Assembly: GCF_004352845.1 (NCBI RefSeq)
Contig: NZ_SJRX01000001.1
Span: 682,001 to 746,000 of the forward strand
Length of the DNA stretch: 64,000 nt
Source: Luteimonas terricola
Lineage (GTDB): Bacteria > Pseudomonadota > Gammaproteobacteria > Xanthomonadales > Xanthomonadaceae
Direction: 5' to 3'
In this document: positions 36,163 through 45,414 of the stretch, piece after piece
How positions within the stretch are numbered: the first letter of the stretch is position 1
Layout of the letters: each line of letters opens with the position of its first letter
Notes under the pieces: generated by a model
What the model was told of the DNA's origin: nothing
Seen by the model: the letters and a program-made list of their open reading frames with translations, nothing else
Database searches by the model: none
Translations under genes and position numbers: made by a program

Positions 36163-37224
36163 TCAGGGCGCCACGATGCCCAGCGCGTCGGGCTCTCGGC
36201 CCGTCTCCCAGTACTCCGACACCGTCCAGGTGGCCGTATCGAGCACCGCGATGCGGTCGGCGCCGCTGATCGCCACGAACACGCGCCCGCCCGCCGGGTC
36301 GGCGATGGCGCCGATCGGAAGCGCGGCGCGGCCAAGCATGGTCTCGTGCAGCGCCACGCCCTCGGGTTCGAGCGATACCGTGGCCACAGGCTTGCGGCTG
36401 GCGGCGTCGAACACCGACAGCGTCGCCGCGCGTGCATTGGTGACCAGCGCATGCCGACCGTCGGGGGTGAAGACCAGCCGGATCGGGAAGCCGGGGCTGG
36501 ACAGGGTGTCCAGCACGGCCAGCGACTCCGGATCGTGCACCGTCACCGTGCCGTCTTCTCGGTTGCCGACCCACACCGTGCCGTCGGGCGCGACGTCGAT
36601 GCCCTCGGCACCGGCGCCCGCAGGCGCCTCGCGCACCGCGGCGGCGCGCGCGGCGTCATCACCAGCCGCCAGGGCTGCAGCCAGGTCGACGCGTACCAGC
36701 TGCCCGCTGCCGACCTTGCTGACGTAGGCCACGCCGCCCTCGGCCGACAGCGCGACCATGTGTCCCTTGCCGGGACCGATGCCGATCACGTGCTCGACCG
36801 CGCCGGCCTCGATATCGACCACCGTCAGCGCATCGCTGCCCTCGGTCGTCGCCAGCAGGCGCCTGCCGCCGGGCAGGAAACGCAGGCCGTGGGGGTGGGT
36901 GTTCTCACCGAGCATGATCGTGCGCGAAGCACCTCCCGCGAGGTCGAGCACGGTCAGCGTGTTGCCGGGCGCGGCCGCCGTGCCGTAGTCGGCGACCACC
37001 GCTCTGCGGCGATCGGGTGCCACCGCGATCTCATGCGGCCCCTGTCCAGTCGCCGCCTCGCCCGCCTTGCCACCATCCGCCATGTCCAGGCGCCACACGG
37101 ACGCGGCCGACTTGTTGCCGACCAGCAGTTCGCCCTGGCCCTTGGGCGCGGCCGACACCGGCGCGGCGACAGCCGTCGCGCAAAACGCCAGCAGCAGTGA
37201 GTGCAGGATGCGTCGTTGGCTCAT
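36163..37224 (-). CDS. Secreted YVTN/beta-propeller repeat protein
   Basis: The 353-residue protein has a signal peptide (cleavage near VSAAPKG) and then repeated blades of about 42-45 residues with motifs such as IAVAPDRRRAVVADYG, LRFLPGGRRLLATTEGSDALTVVDI and LVFTPDGRHALVTNARAATLSVFD. These are typical of seven-bladed YVTN propellers, found in surface and periplasmic binding or enzymatic proteins. No catalytic residues can be assigned. It ends 9 bases from the 4.5S RNA gene on the opposite strand. Function unknown. Confidence 0.85.
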   Translation of the reverse strand: MSQRRILHSLLLAFCATAVAAPVSAAPKGQGELLVGNKSAASVWRLDMADGGKAGEAATGQGPHEIAVAPDRRRAVVADYGTAAAPGNTLTVLDLAGGASRTIMLGENTHPHGLRFLPGGRRLLATTEGSDALTVVDIEAGAVEHVIGIGPGKGHMVALSAEGGVAYVSKVGSGQLVRVDLAAALAAGDDAARAAAVREAPAGAGAEGIDVAPDGTVWVGNREDGTVTVHDPESLAVLDTLSSPGFPIRLVFTPDGRHALVTNARAATLSVFDAASRKPVATVSLEPEGVALHETMLGRAALPIGAIADPAGGRVFVAISGADRIAVLDTATWTVSEYWETGREPDALGIVAP

Positions 37225-37287
37225 GGCGGATCTCCGGACGATTGGGGGAGTGCGATCACTTGCTCGACCCGGCGGCGTGGCAGCTCG

Positions 37288-38046
37288 TCAGGGTGTAAGC
37301 GCTGGATGTGGCACCGGGTCGGCCAGCGCGAACGCCTCCCCGGGTCGGGCCACGCGATGCCCGCGCGCGCGCATGGCGTCGCCGTCGGCTTCGCTGGCGT
37401 AGTGGTAGAGCACGCAGCGGGCAAGCAGCTCCGGTGCGTACTCGCGTTCCAGGTCGTCGATGCCGGTGTGCGAGGGGTTGCCGCGCAGGCCGCAATCGTG
37501 GGCGATGAGCTCGCCCTGGTCCGCGGCCGCGGCCAGTGCCTCCGGGATCGGACGGGTGTCGCCGGTCCAGGCCAGGCTGCCCCGAAGCCGCAGCCCGAAG
37601 GCGGTCCGCGGCCAGTGATGGCGCGCCTCGAACACCTCCAGCCGGGCGCCGTCGTGCCAGAAGGCATCGCCGACCGGCACCACGCGGAACGCGTCCCAGA
37701 AGTTGGCACCGCCCTCGGCGAGCGCGTTGGGATACGCCGCCACGCGCCGGTGCAGCAAGGGCAGCACGTCCACCGGCACGTACAGCGGCATCCGGCCGCG
37801 ACGCCCGGGGTCGAAGTAGTTGGCCACGAACAGGCGCTCGAAGCCGGCGACATGGTCGAGGTGGACGTGGGTGACGAACAGTGCCGGCGGCGGTGCGCCA
37901 TAGTGCGCGAGATAGGCGGTCAGGCCTTCGGCGCCGCAGTCGATGGCAAGCCATGGCGCGCCGTCGCGCTCGATGGTCGCCATCGGCGACCCCAGCGACA
38001 CCGCCGACGCGCTGCCGACCCCCTGGAAGCGCAGCGCCCAGGCCAT
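37288..38046 (-). CDS. MBL-fold metallo-hydrolase
   Basis: The 252-residue protein has the metal-binding motif THVHLDHVAG (about residues 57-66), a histidine in EARHHWPRTAFG, an aspartate in AWTGDTRPIPE and a last histidine in LYHYAS, so all metallo-beta-lactamase ligands are present for a two-metal site. The layout is nearest to RNase Z/PhnP-like hydrolases, but I cannot tell the substrate. It starts 2 bases after kdkA stops and so is in the same operon. Confidence 0.85.
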   Translation of the reverse strand: MAWALRFQGVGSASAVSLGSPMATIERDGAPWLAIDCGAEGLTAYLAHYGAPPPALFVTHVHLDHVAGFERLFVANYFDPGRRGRMPLYVPVDVLPLLHRRVAAYPNALAEGGANFWDAFRVVPVGDAFWHDGARLEVFEARHHWPRTAFGLRLRGSLAWTGDTRPIPEALAAAADQGELIAHDCGLRGNPSHTGIDDLEREYAPELLARCVLYHYASEADGDAMRARGHRVARPGEAFALADPVPHPALTP

Positions 38047-38048
38047 GC

Positions 38049-38810
38049 TCAGATGCCCCGCTCCCACTGCTTGTCGTAGCCACGGCGCAAGCGGGCGAAG
38101 TCCTCGCGCACTTCGGCCTCGCTGCGCGTGCCGCGCACCTTCAGCAGCGAGCGTTCCAGCCGCGCCAGGTTGCGCGAACGCCAGGCGGTGGCCGGGATCT
38201 GCATGCGGCTGCGGTCGAAATCGATCAGCCAGCCGCGCCCGGAGTCGTCGTAGAGGACGTTGTGGGCATTGAGGTCGGCGTGGTCGAGCCCTTCGCGATG
38301 GAAGCGCGCGACCAGGCGCCCGGTGTCTTCCCAGGGCACGGCGCCGGGATCGCCGCCCGCCATGTCCGCAAGCGAGCGTACGCCCAGCAGCCGCTCCATC
38401 AGGATCGCCGCGCGGTAGGTCGGCCCCTCGCGCACGTAGGAGGCCGCGATCGGCTGCGGCACCGGCAGCTTGCGCCTGCCCAGCTCCCGCAACAGCCGGA
38501 ACTCGGCGAAGCTGCGCACGCGGTCCGCGCCGCGCCACAGGTGGCGGTCGCGGCTCACCGCCGCGGCCATGCCGCCGCGCAGGTAGTGGCGCAGCACGCA
38601 GGGTCCGTTGCTGGTGTCGTCGATGAACCAGGCGCCGCCGCGGCCGCTGCCCGACACCGGAACGGCGCGCGGCCCCCAGGCCTCGGGATCGAACCAGCGC
38701 GGGTCCGCTTGCCGCAGCTGCGTCTGGTCGAACAGAATCGAGCCGACACCGCGCCCGCCAGGTCCGGCGCGGAACGGCGTCAGGCTCTCGGTGGCGTCGA
38801 ACATTGCCAT
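38049..38810 (-). CDS. kdkA: 3-deoxy-D-manno-octulosonic acid kinase
   Basis: KdkA phosphorylates the Kdo residue of the LPS inner core, as found in bacteria with a single Kdo such as Haemophilus and xanthomonads. The 253-residue protein has the RIO/protein-kinase-like fold, with the catalytic [14 protein letters not shown] loop (about residue 180) and LIDFDRSRM as the metal-binding DFD. A second ATG two codons in is an alternative start. It is divergent from the heptosyltransferase with only 19 bp between, both being LPS core genes. Confidence 0.93.
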   Translation of the reverse strand: MAMFDATESLTPFRAGPGGRGVGSILFDQTQLRQADPRWFDPEAWGPRAVPVSGSGRGGAWFIDDTSNGPCVLRHYLRGGMAAAVSRDRHLWRGADRVRSFAEFRLLRELGRRKLPVPQPIAASYVREGPTYRAAILMERLLGVRSLADMAGGDPGAVPWEDTGRLVARFHREGLDHADLNAHNVLYDDSGRGWLIDFDRSRMQIPATAWRSRNLARLERSLLKVRGTRSEAEVREDFARLRRGYDKQWERGI

Positions 38811-38829
38811 CCGTCGGAGTCTAGCAAGC

Positions 38830-39888
38830 TTGTCGCAACACGATATCGATCCCCCGCGTTCAATCTGCCTGCTGCGCCTGTCCGCGCTCGGCGACGTGAC
38901 CCATGTCCTGCCCCTGGTGCATACGCTGCAGCGGGCCTGGCCGGGGGTGGCGCTGACCTGGATCATCGGCAAGGGCGAGCAGCGCCTGCTCGAAGGCCTG
39001 CCCGGCGTGGAGTTCGTGGTCTACGACAAGAAGACCGGCCGCGAAGGCATGGGCACGCTGCGTCGTGATCTCGCGGGGCGTGACTTCGGCGCCCTGCTGC
39101 TGATGCAGCTCGCACTGCGCGCGAACCTGCTGTCGCGCGCGGTGCATGCGCGCCGCCGCATCGGTTACGACCGCGCACGTTCGAAGGAACTGCACGGGCT
39201 GTTTGTCAACGAGCGCATCCCGACGGACGCCGGCGGCCATGTGCTGGACGTGCTCGGCGCCTTCGCGCGGCCCCTGGGCCTGCGCCAGGAGCGCATCGAA
39301 TGGAATCTGCCGGTGCCCGCGGACGCCCGTGAATGGGCGCGCGCGCAGTGGCCCGGGGACGGCCAGCCGACGCTGGTGGTGTCGCCCTGCTCCAGCCACG
39401 CCCTGCGCAACTGGAGTCCGGAGCGCAATGCCGCGGTCGCCGCACACGCGGTGGCGCAGGGCTGGCGCGTGGTGCTGTGCGGCGGCCGCAGCGAACTGGA
39501 GCGGAACACCGCCGACGCCATCCTCGCCGCGGCCGGCGTGCCGCTGCTGGACCTGGTGGGCAAGGACACCCTGAAACAGCTGCCGGCCCTGCTCGAACGC
39601 GCCGACCTGGTGATGACGCCGGATTCCGGCCCCACCCACATCGCCAACGCCATGGGGACAAAGGTGCTGGGGCTGCATGCGGCCACCGATCCGGCGCGCA
39701 GCGGCCCGTACTCCGACCGGCGCTACTGCGTGGACCGCTACGACGATGCCGCGCGCCACTTCCTGGGCAAACCGGCGTCCGGGCTGCGCTGGGGCGCGAA
39801 GATCGAACGCGAGGGCGTGATGGACCTCATCACCGTGGATGATGCGATCGCCGCCTTCGAGCGCTATCGCGCGGACCACGCGCGCTGA
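38830..39888 (+). CDS. Heptosyltransferase (GT9) of LPS core synthesis
   Basis: GT9 enzymes transfer ADP-heptose to the inner core of LPS. The product is 352 residues from a TTG start; no ATG is available between kdkA and the conserved [20 protein letters not shown] head. It carries the family features: N-terminal ALGD loop, [14 protein letters not shown] in the middle, [13 protein letters not shown], and [21 protein letters not shown] (about residues 260-280) that binds the nucleotide sugar. The start has GGAG 10 bases before it. Which heptose position it adds is not clear. Confidence 0.92.
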   Translation: MSQHDIDPPRSICLLRLSALGDVTHVLPLVHTLQRAWPGVALTWIIGKGEQRLLEGLPGVEFVVYDKKTGREGMGTLRRDLAGRDFGALLLMQLALRANLLSRAVHARRRIGYDRARSKELHGLFVNERIPTDAGGHVLDVLGAFARPLGLRQERIEWNLPVPADAREWARAQWPGDGQPTLVVSPCSSHALRNWSPERNAAVAAHAVAQGWRVVLCGGRSELERNTADAILAAAGVPLLDLVGKDTLKQLPALLERADLVMTPDSGPTHIANAMGTKVLGLHAATDPARSGPYSDRRYCVDRYDDAARHFLGKPASGLRWGAKIEREGVMDLITVDDAIAAFERYRADHAR

Positions 39889-39948
39889 ACGCCGCGGGCG
39901 CGGTTGCGGCGGCGGTCGCCGTCGCAGTGGCGCCGCAGGGCAGCGGTG

Positions 39949-40356
39949 TCAGGCCGTCGGGCCGGCGCTGTAATCCCGGTACGACTTTTCCTCGACGTAG
40001 CTCGAACCCAGCGCGAGGTTGATCGCCTTCTTGATCCGCGCGCGCTCGTCGTTCTCCAGGTAGACGCTGCGCGCCAGGCGGACGAAGGCCTCGTCGAAGG
40101 CCTGCGCCTTTTCCTTCAGGCGGACGGCGTCCTCGATCTCCCAGAGCCGCTCGTTGACCGCCTTCAGGTCGGCGCGCAGGCGGGCGATGTCCTTGCCGGC
40201 GGCCGGGTGTGCCATCCAGGTCTTCTCCAGCGCCGACAGCTCGCGGCGGACGTTGGCCAGCTTGGCCTCGTCGCTCATGCGCCCGGACTTGATCTGCAGG
40301 ATCGAGATCTTGTCGAGGAGCTCGCCAAAGGAGACGGGGACGGTGATCTCGGACAT
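39949..40356 (-). CDS. DUF6165 protein
   Basis: The 135-residue protein is almost all helical, beginning MSEITVPVSFGELLDKISIL and then a charged coiled-coil-like body rich in Lys, Glu and Arg. It matches DUF6165, a family of unknown function often found near LPS core or glycosyltransferase genes, as here. No membrane helix or catalytic motif is visible. It converges on the heptosyltransferase gene with 60 bp between. Confidence 0.8.
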   Translation of the reverse strand: MSEITVPVSFGELLDKISILQIKSGRMSDEAKLANVRRELSALEKTWMAHPAAGKDIARLRADLKAVNERLWEIEDAVRLKEKAQAFDEAFVRLARSVYLENDERARIKKAINLALGSSYVEEKSYRDYSAGPTA

Positions 40357-40403
40357 GGAAGCGGCCGGGCGTCTTCGGGGGCCGCACAGTGTAACGCCTC
40401 GTC

Positions 40404-40432
40404 TTGTCGACCCTGCTCCGTGCCCGTATCAT
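40404..40432 (+). promoter_or_regulatory. Promoter of tRNA-Ser(CGA)
   Basis: TTGTCG (40404-40409), a 17-base spacer and TATCAT (40427-40432), ending 31 bases before the tRNA. The same -35 hexamer is used before tRNA-Ser(GGA). Confidence 0.65.
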
Positions 40433-40463
40433 TGCGCACCCGGCCCACGCGGCCGGGACCACC

Positions 40464-40554
40464 GGAGAGGTGGCAGAGCGGTTGAATGTACCTGACTCGA
40501 AATCAGGCAGGCGTTTATAGCGCCTCGGGGGTTCGAATCCCCCCCTCTCCGCCA
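40464..40554 (+). tRNA. tRNA-Ser(CGA)
   Basis: A 91-base class II tRNA with acceptor GGAGAGG, a long variable arm, T-arm GGTTCGAATCC and an encoded CCA. The anticodon loop CTCGAAA gives CGA, reading UCG. It is followed at once by a terminator hairpin and by the 71-bp direct repeats. Confidence 0.97.
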
Positions 40555-40555
40555 G

Positions 40556-40592
40556 ATACGCAAAGCGCCCCGCAAGGGGCGTTTTGCGTATC
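40556..40592 (+). terminator. Terminator of tRNA-Ser(CGA)
   Basis: ATACGCAAAGCGCCCC and GGGGCGTTTTGCGTAT form a near-perfect 16-bp stem with a GCAA loop, directly after the CCA end. The inner part (GCGCCCC-GCAA-GGGGCG-TTTT) is a normal intrinsic terminator. Confidence 0.8.
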
Positions 40593-40646
40593 TGGCGGAG
40601 AGGGGGGAGCTTGATTCAACCATCCGGTTCGACCCGAAGGCGCGCA
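40576..40646. repeat. 71-bp direct repeat, copy 1
   Basis: Starts in the right arm of the terminator (GGGGCGTTTTGCGTATC), continues TGGCGGAGAGGGGGG, which is the reverse complement of the tRNA-Ser 3' end including CCA, then a 38-base segment ending GACCCGAAGGCGCGCA. It recurs base for base 132 bases downstream. Confidence 0.9.
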
Positions 40647-40707
40647 GCGCCGTAGGGCGCCCGGCCGAAGGCCGGGCCATCCCCCTGCAACAAACACACA
40701 TGACCCT

Positions 40708-40778
40708 GGGGCGTTTTGCGTATCTGGCGGAGAGGGGGGAGCTTGATTCAACCATCCGGTTCGACCCGAAGGCGCGCA
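40708..40778. repeat. 71-bp direct repeat, copy 2
   Basis: Identical over 71 bases to copy 1. It also carries the antisense tRNA-Ser tail (TGGCGGAGAGGGGGG) but has no tRNA gene next to it. The 61 bases between the copies are unrelated GC-rich sequence with a CCGGCCGAAGGCCGG hairpin. Confidence 0.9.
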
Positions 40779-40927
40779 ACCCGATCCCCACACCCCCACC
40801 ACTCCCCGTATACCATCATCCCCTGACGCCACCCCACGCACACGCCTCCGCACCACATGCCAGCTGACCTCTCCCGCCTACCGCCGCCGTTCTCCCATTC
40901 AGCCCTTCCGGGAAACGCGGCCCGCGC

Positions 40928-41632
40928 ATGATCGAGTTCGGCCATCTCACGCACGTCGGCCTGCGCCGCGAGCTCAACGAAGACACCTACTACGGCGACA
41001 GCGAGCTGGGCCTGTGGCTGGTGGCCGACGGCATGGGCGGACACGAATACGGCGAGGTCGCCAGCGCGCTGGCGCGCGAGGCGATCGTGCGCGAGACCCG
41101 CCAGGGCACGCCGCTGGCGCAGGCGATCCGCATCGCCGACGAAGAGATCATCAGCGCCTCGCGCAGACGCCAGGACGCCCTGCCCATGGGCACCACCGTG
41201 GTCGCCGCGCGCATCAGCGGCAACCGCTTCGAAGTGGCCTGGGTCGGCGACAGCCGCGTCTACATCTGGCGCGACGGCAAGCTGGCACAGCTCTCGCAGG
41301 ACCACAGCTATGTGCAGGAGCTGATCAGCCAGGGCGCGATCAGCATCGACCAGGCCCGCAGCCATCCGCACCGCAACGTCGTCACCCAGGCGCTGGGCGT
41401 GACCGATCCGCAGGCGCTCAACGTCGAGACCATGTCCGGCGAACTTGCGCCGGGCATGCAGCTGCTGCTGTGCAGCGACGGCCTCACCGAGGAGGTCGAC
41501 GACCGCGGCATCGCCCGCGTGCTCGCGCACGACGAATGCAGTGCGCAGGAATGCGTGGACGGGCTGGTGGCCGCGGCGCTCGACGGCGGCGGCTCGGACA
41601 ACGTCACCGTGGTGCTGGTGCGCCGCCACTGA
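40928..41632 (+). CDS. PP2C-family serine/threonine phosphatase
   Basis: These metal-dependent phosphatases reverse Ser/Thr phosphorylation, often paired with Hanks-type kinases (Stp/PppA type). The 234-residue protein has all PP2C motifs: RELNEDTYY, VADGMGGHEYGE (metal ligands), MGTTVVAA, WVGDSRVYIWR, CSDGLTEEVDD and GGSDNVTVVLV. No kinase gene is beside it in this window. It converges on dnaQ with 16 bp between. In some genomes such phosphatases belong to type VI secretion loci, but no such genes are here. Confidence 0.93.
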   Translation: MIEFGHLTHVGLRRELNEDTYYGDSELGLWLVADGMGGHEYGEVASALAREAIVRETRQGTPLAQAIRIADEEIISASRRRQDALPMGTTVVAARISGNRFEVAWVGDSRVYIWRDGKLAQLSQDHSYVQELISQGAISIDQARSHPHRNVVTQALGVTDPQALNVETMSGELAPGMQLLLCSDGLTEEVDDRGIARVLAHDECSAQECVDGLVAAALDGGGSDNVTVVLVRRH

Positions 41633-41648
41633 GCGCGGCGCGCCTGCC

Positions 41649-42377
41649 TCAGGCCGTGACCGCGGCCTCGTCCACTGCTTCGTCCCACAGCGCCTGCCCC
41701 GCGCGGCTGCGGATCGCATCCACGCGCGCCCGGTGCGCCTCGAGCTCGGTCGCCGGCACCGTCACGCGCGGCCGCGGAGCCAGCGCGTCCGCACGCGGGC
41801 GGTCGACGCGCGACACGGCGGATTCGGACACCACGGGACCGGCCAGGCCGAGCTCGGTCTGGCCCGCTGTCAGCGCCAGATAGACCTCGGCCAGCAGCTG
41901 GGCGTCGAGCAGCGCGCCGTGCAGCTGGCGGTGCGCATTGTCCACGCCCAGGCGGCGGCACAGGGCGTCCAGCGAGTTGCGCTGGCCGGGGAAGCGGTGG
42001 CGCGCCATTTCGAGCGAATCGAGCACCGACGCATGGTCGCGGATCCTGCCGGGGCTGACCGGCAGCAGCGAGAACTCGTTGTCCAGGAAACCGACGTCGA
42101 AGGCCGCGTTGTGGATCACCAGCTCGGCGCCGGCGATGAATTCCAGGAACTCGTCGGCGATCGCTGCGAACTTCGGCTTGTCGGCGAGGAAATCCAGGGT
42201 CAGGCCGGTGACTTCCTGCGCGCCGGGTTCGAACTCGCGCTCGGGATGGATATAGCGCTGCCAGGTACGGCCGGTGGGCCGGCGCTCGACCAGTTCGACG
42301 CAGCCGATCTCGACCACGCGGTTGCCCTTTCGCCATTCCAGGCCGGTGGTTTCGGTGTCGAGGACGATCTGGCGCAT
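41649..42377 (-). CDS. dnaQ: DNA polymerase III epsilon subunit (3'-5' proofreading exonuclease)
   Basis: DnaQ proofreads replication. The 242-residue protein has the three DEDDh exonuclease motifs: VLDTETTGLEW (Exo I, about residue 5), IHNAAFDVGFLDNE (Exo II) and HGALLDAQLLAEVY with the catalytic histidine (Exo III). The C-terminal tail that binds the alpha subunit is present. It is next to rnhA, as in E. coli, but here on the same strand 47 bp downstream of it. Confidence 0.96.
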   Translation of the reverse strand: MRQIVLDTETTGLEWRKGNRVVEIGCVELVERRPTGRTWQRYIHPEREFEPGAQEVTGLTLDFLADKPKFAAIADEFLEFIAGAELVIHNAAFDVGFLDNEFSLLPVSPGRIRDHASVLDSLEMARHRFPGQRNSLDALCRRLGVDNAHRQLHGALLDAQLLAEVYLALTAGQTELGLAGPVVSESAVSRVDRPRADALAPRPRVTVPATELEAHRARVDAIRSRAGQALWDEAVDEAAVTA

Positions 42378-42424
42378 CTGCTTCTCTGTCTGGCGTGGAC
42401 GGGGTGGTCGTGGTCGGGAACGGC

Positions 42425-42871
42425 TCAGCGGGCGGCGGCCTTGAACTTCAGGGCTTCGTTGCGCGCGAGGTCGTCGACGCGCTCGTTGTCGGGATCGCCC
42501 GAATGCCCCTTCACCCAGCGCCAGTCGATGACGTGGCGGCCGCTGGCCGCGTGCAGGCGCTCCCAGAGGTCGCGGTTCTTCACCGGGTCGCCACCGCTGG
42601 TCTTCCAGCCGCGACGCACCCAGTTGCGCATCCATTCGGTAATGCCCTGGCGGACGTACTGCGAGTCGGTGTGCAGGGTCACCTCGCAGTCCTCGGTCAG
42701 CGTCTCCAGCGCCATGATCGCCGCCATCAGTTCCATGCGGTTGTTGGTGCTCAGCGCTTCGCCGCCGACCAGCTCGCGCTCGCGCGCGCCGTAGCGCAGC
42801 AGCGCCGCCCAGCCGCCGGGACCGGGGTTGCCGAGGCAGGCTCCGTCGGTATGCACCTCCACCGCCTTCAT
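42425..42871 (-). CDS. rnhA: Ribonuclease HI
   Basis: RNase HI cuts RNA in RNA-DNA hybrids. The 148-residue enzyme has the four acidic residues: in [14 protein letters not shown] (about residue 8), the glutamate in [10 protein letters not shown], the aspartate in [10 protein letters not shown] and the last in [15 protein letters not shown], plus the basic handle near [11 protein letters not shown]. It shares an ATGA with the methyltransferase gene upstream. The order dnaQ-rnhA-yafS-gloB-mltD matches E. coli. Confidence 0.97.
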   Translation of the reverse strand: MKAVEVHTDGACLGNPGPGGWAALLRYGARERELVGGEALSTNNRMELMAAIMALETLTEDCEVTLHTDSQYVRQGITEWMRNWVRRGWKTSGGDPVKNRDLWERLHAASGRHVIDWRWVKGHSGDPDNERVDDLARNEALKFKAAAR

Positions 42872-43533
42872 GCAGGTGCCGCCCCCGTCGCCATCGGCAG
42901 CAAGCGGCGCGGACGCACCGGTGTCAGGGGAACGGTGCGCCGCTCGGCACGCACCAGATAGGCGGCGCGCAGGCCCGCCCCGTGCTGACGGCGCGGCTCG
43001 GCCACGGGTTTCCAACGTGGCCCCATGCCTTCGGACACCGCCTCGGGTTCCAGGCCGGCCCGGCGCAGGAGGCGACGCCAGGACAGCGGTTCGGCCGCAT
43101 CCAGGCCCTGGCCACGCCAGCGCCAGCGATACGGGGACAGCGGATTGAGCGCGAACAGCAGGACGCGCCCGCCGGGCACCAGTACCCGCCCCACCTCTTC
43201 CAGCAGTCCGGCGCCGCGTGCGTCCGGGATCGCCACGTGCTGCAGCACTACGGTGCCGAAGGCGCCACTGGGCAGCGGCAGGGGCAGCGCGCAGGCCACC
43301 TCGCCGTCGAAGCGTTCGCCGCGGGCGTACAGGGCCAGGCCGCGGCTGCCATCGGGCCGCGGCCCAGGCGGCAGCGGCGCGAGCCACAGCCAGGGCTGCG
43401 CAGGGCGGGCCAGGAGGGCGCTTTCAACCACATCCCGCTCGCTGTCGAGCAGCACCGCGCCCTCGCTGGACGCGAACCAGGCCTGGGCTGCGTCTGGTTG
43501 ACCGGGGCGGGAACGGAACGGCATGGTCGCCAT
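42868..43533 (-). CDS. SAM-dependent methyltransferase, YafS-like
   Basis: The 221-residue protein has a methyltransferase fold in its centre, with a [13 protein letters not shown] strand and loop, [22 protein letters not shown] (the post-II motif of class I enzymes, about residues 105-126) and a Trp-rich segment. The first SAM-binding glycine motif is poorly conserved. In E. coli a similar gene (yafS) lies in the same place between rnhA and gloB, and this synteny is the main ground for the name. Two ATGs (MATMPF or MPF) are possible. The substrate is unknown. Confidence 0.82.
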   Translation of the reverse strand: MATMPFRSRPGQPDAAQAWFASSEGAVLLDSERDVVESALLARPAQPWLWLAPLPPGPRPDGSRGLALYARGERFDGEVACALPLPLPSGAFGTVVLQHVAIPDARGAGLLEEVGRVLVPGGRVLLFALNPLSPYRWRWRGQGLDAAEPLSWRRLLRRAGLEPEAVSEGMGPRWKPVAEPRRQHGAGLRAAYLVRAERRTVPLTPVRPRRLLPMATGAAPA

Positions 43534-43567
43534 TCTAGACGTCCCGCCCCCACCACGGGCCCCGCAC

Positions 43568-44344
43568 ATGACCCCGACCCCGTTTCCACTGCCCGCATTC
43601 GACGACAACTACATCTGGCTGCTGCCGGCGCACGGCGGGCGCGGCGCGGTGGTGGTCGACCCGGGCGACGCGGCACCGGTGCTGGCCGCGGCCGATGCCG
43701 GCGGCTGGCGCCCGCAGGCGGTGCTGCTGACCCACCATCACGGGGACCACATCGGCGGCGTGGCCGCGCTCCGCGCGCGCTGGCCGGACCTGCATGTGGT
43801 GGCGCCGGACGACAGGCGGATCCCCGTCGCCAGCCAGCGGGTCGGAGATGGCGACCGGGTGGAGGCGGCCGGCCATGCATTCGACGTGCTCGCCGTACCC
43901 GGCCATACCGTGAGCCACATCGCATTCCACGGCCATGGCCTCTTGTTTTGTGGCGACACCCTCTTCAGTCTCGGCTGCGGTCGCCTGTTCGAAGGCACGC
44001 CAGCACAGATGCTGGCGTCGCTGGACCGGCTGGCGGCCCTGCCCGGCGACACTCTGGTGTGCTGCGGGCACGAGTACACGCAGTCCAACGCCGCCTTCGC
44101 TCGGGCGGTCGACCCCGACAACCCGGCGCTGGCGCGCCGCAGCGAAGAGGTGACCACCTTGCGCAACGATTCCCTGCCCACGCTTCCGGTCACGCTCGGC
44201 GACGAACGTGCCTGCAATCCCTTCCTGCGCGTGGATGCGCCCGCGGTCCGCGCGGCGGTGGCCGCGTGGTCGGGTGACGGCGACCTGTCACGGGTCGGGG
44301 CCTTCGCCGCCCTGCGGCGCTGGAAGGACGGATTCCGCGCATGA
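43568..44344 (+). CDS. gloB: Hydroxyacylglutathione hydrolase (glyoxalase II)
   Basis: Glyoxalase II hydrolyses S-D-lactoylglutathione to D-lactate and glutathione in methylglyoxal detoxification. The 258-residue protein has FDDNYIWLL near the start, the metal motif [10 protein letters not shown] (about residue 55), [27 protein letters not shown] and [10 protein letters not shown], so all metal ligands are kept. It is divergent from the methyltransferase (34 bp) and overlaps mltD as ATGA. Confidence 0.96.
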   Translation: MTPTPFPLPAFDDNYIWLLPAHGGRGAVVVDPGDAAPVLAAADAGGWRPQAVLLTHHHGDHIGGVAALRARWPDLHVVAPDDRRIPVASQRVGDGDRVEAAGHAFDVLAVPGHTVSHIAFHGHGLLFCGDTLFSLGCGRLFEGTPAQMLASLDRLAALPGDTLVCCGHEYTQSNAAFARAVDPDNPALARRSEEVTTLRNDSLPTLPVTLGDERACNPFLRVDAPAVRAAVAAWSGDGDLSRVGAFAALRRWKDGFRA

Positions 44345-45384
44345 CGGCGCGCACGGGCGCGGCAACGCTGGCGCTGCTGTGGGCGATCGCCGCGGGGCCG
44401 ATCGTCGCCGGCGAGGCGAGCGACACTCCTGCAGGCGAAGTCGCCCCGCTCGCCGCCCCCGCAGCCCCGGACGAACCGCTCGCGGCCGACGCGGCCGGAG
44501 GCCCGCCGGCCCAGGCCGCGCCCGCCGCCGCACCCGCGCTGGCAGCAGCCGTGGTGCCGGCGCCCGCGCGTGCGACGAACGGGGTGACGATCTACGAACG
44601 CTTCGTCGACGGCCTCGCGCAGCCGGGATGCACGGACGCCAGTCCACGCTGGCGCAGCCACTTCGCGCACGTCCCTGACCAGCTTGCCGCCGGCGACAGC
44701 GAAGTGTTGCCGCTGTTCGGCTACGTGGTCGAGGCGCTGCGCAGCGCCCATCTGCCAACCGAGTACGCGCTGATCCCCTTCGTTGAAAGCGGCTATCGCC
44801 CGGGCGCGCGCAGCAGCAGCGGACCCGCCGGCCTTTGGCAGTTCATCGCGGTCACCGCGCGCAACCACAAGATTCCGATCCGCGGTGGCTACGACGGCCG
44901 CCTTTCACCCGTCGATGCCACCCAGGCGGCCGTGCGCTACCTCAAGACCCTGCACGGCATGTTCGCCGGCGACTGGCGGCTTGCGGTGATGGCCTTCAAC
45001 GCCGGCGAATATCGCGTGCTCGGCGCCCTGCGCCGGCACGGCCAGCGCCCGGCCGACGCCGAACCCGAGGCGCTGGAGAGTCTGGCCGGCATCACCCGCG
45101 CCTATGTGCGCAAGCTGCACGCGCTGTCCTGCCTGATGGTGGAAGCCGGCGACGACGAGGAGTGGCGGCAGGCGCTGGACCGGCCGGTCGCACGCCTGGT
45201 CGCGGTCGACCTGGCCGACGAACCCGCGGGCCTGGACGGCTACGCGCGGCGCAAGGGCCTGGACGCCGCGCGCCTGCGGCGCCTCAACCCGGCGCACGCC
45301 ATCGGCAGCGGCCCGGCCGGGCGCCAGGTCCTGGTCCCGGCGGCAGCTGTCGCGACCCCACCGGCGGCGGCCGTGGCAAACTAG
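44341..45384 (+). CDS. mltD: Membrane-bound lytic murein transglycosylase D
   Basis: MltD cleaves peptidoglycan glycan strands with anhydro-muropeptide formation. The 347-residue protein has a signal peptide and an Ala/Pro-rich stretch (to about residue 75), then an SLT domain with the catalytic glutamate in [10 protein letters not shown] (about residue 145), [11 protein letters not shown] and [10 protein letters not shown]. Only one weak LysM-like segment is found at the C-terminus (about 295-335), where E. coli MltD (452 residues) has two. No lipobox cysteine is visible, so the protein may be soluble in the periplasm despite the family name. It follows gloB as in E. coli. Confidence 0.88.
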   Translation: MTARTGAATLALLWAIAAGPIVAGEASDTPAGEVAPLAAPAAPDEPLAADAAGGPPAQAAPAAAPALAAAVVPAPARATNGVTIYERFVDGLAQPGCTDASPRWRSHFAHVPDQLAAGDSEVLPLFGYVVEALRSAHLPTEYALIPFVESGYRPGARSSSGPAGLWQFIAVTARNHKIPIRGGYDGRLSPVDATQAAVRYLKTLHGMFAGDWRLAVMAFNAGEYRVLGALRRHGQRPADAEPEALESLAGITRAYVRKLHALSCLMVEAGDDEEWRQALDRPVARLVAVDLADEPAGLDGYARRKGLDAARLRRLNPAHAIGSGPAGRQVLVPAAAVATPPAAAVAN

Positions 45385-45414
45385 CCAGCTCCCTTCCATC
45401 GAGTCGATCACACC

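Larger units (their letters stand above)
40555..40927. other. tRNA-Ser(CGA)-PP2C intergenic region
   Basis: This 373-bp gap has a terminator, two identical 71-base direct repeats and, between and after them, GC-rich sequence without a supported gene. The final 100 bases before the phosphatase start are pyrimidine-rich and must hold its promoter, which I cannot pinpoint. Confidence 0.7.

Noticed and set aside
40576-40778. CRISPR array
   Set aside because: Only two repeats, 71 bases long, with one spacer-like gap and no cas genes; the repeat is tRNA- and terminator-derived.
40555-40860. Short frames repeating MVESSSPLSARYAKRP-like peptides
   Set aside because: These are translations of the 71-bp direct repeats and have no ribosome site.
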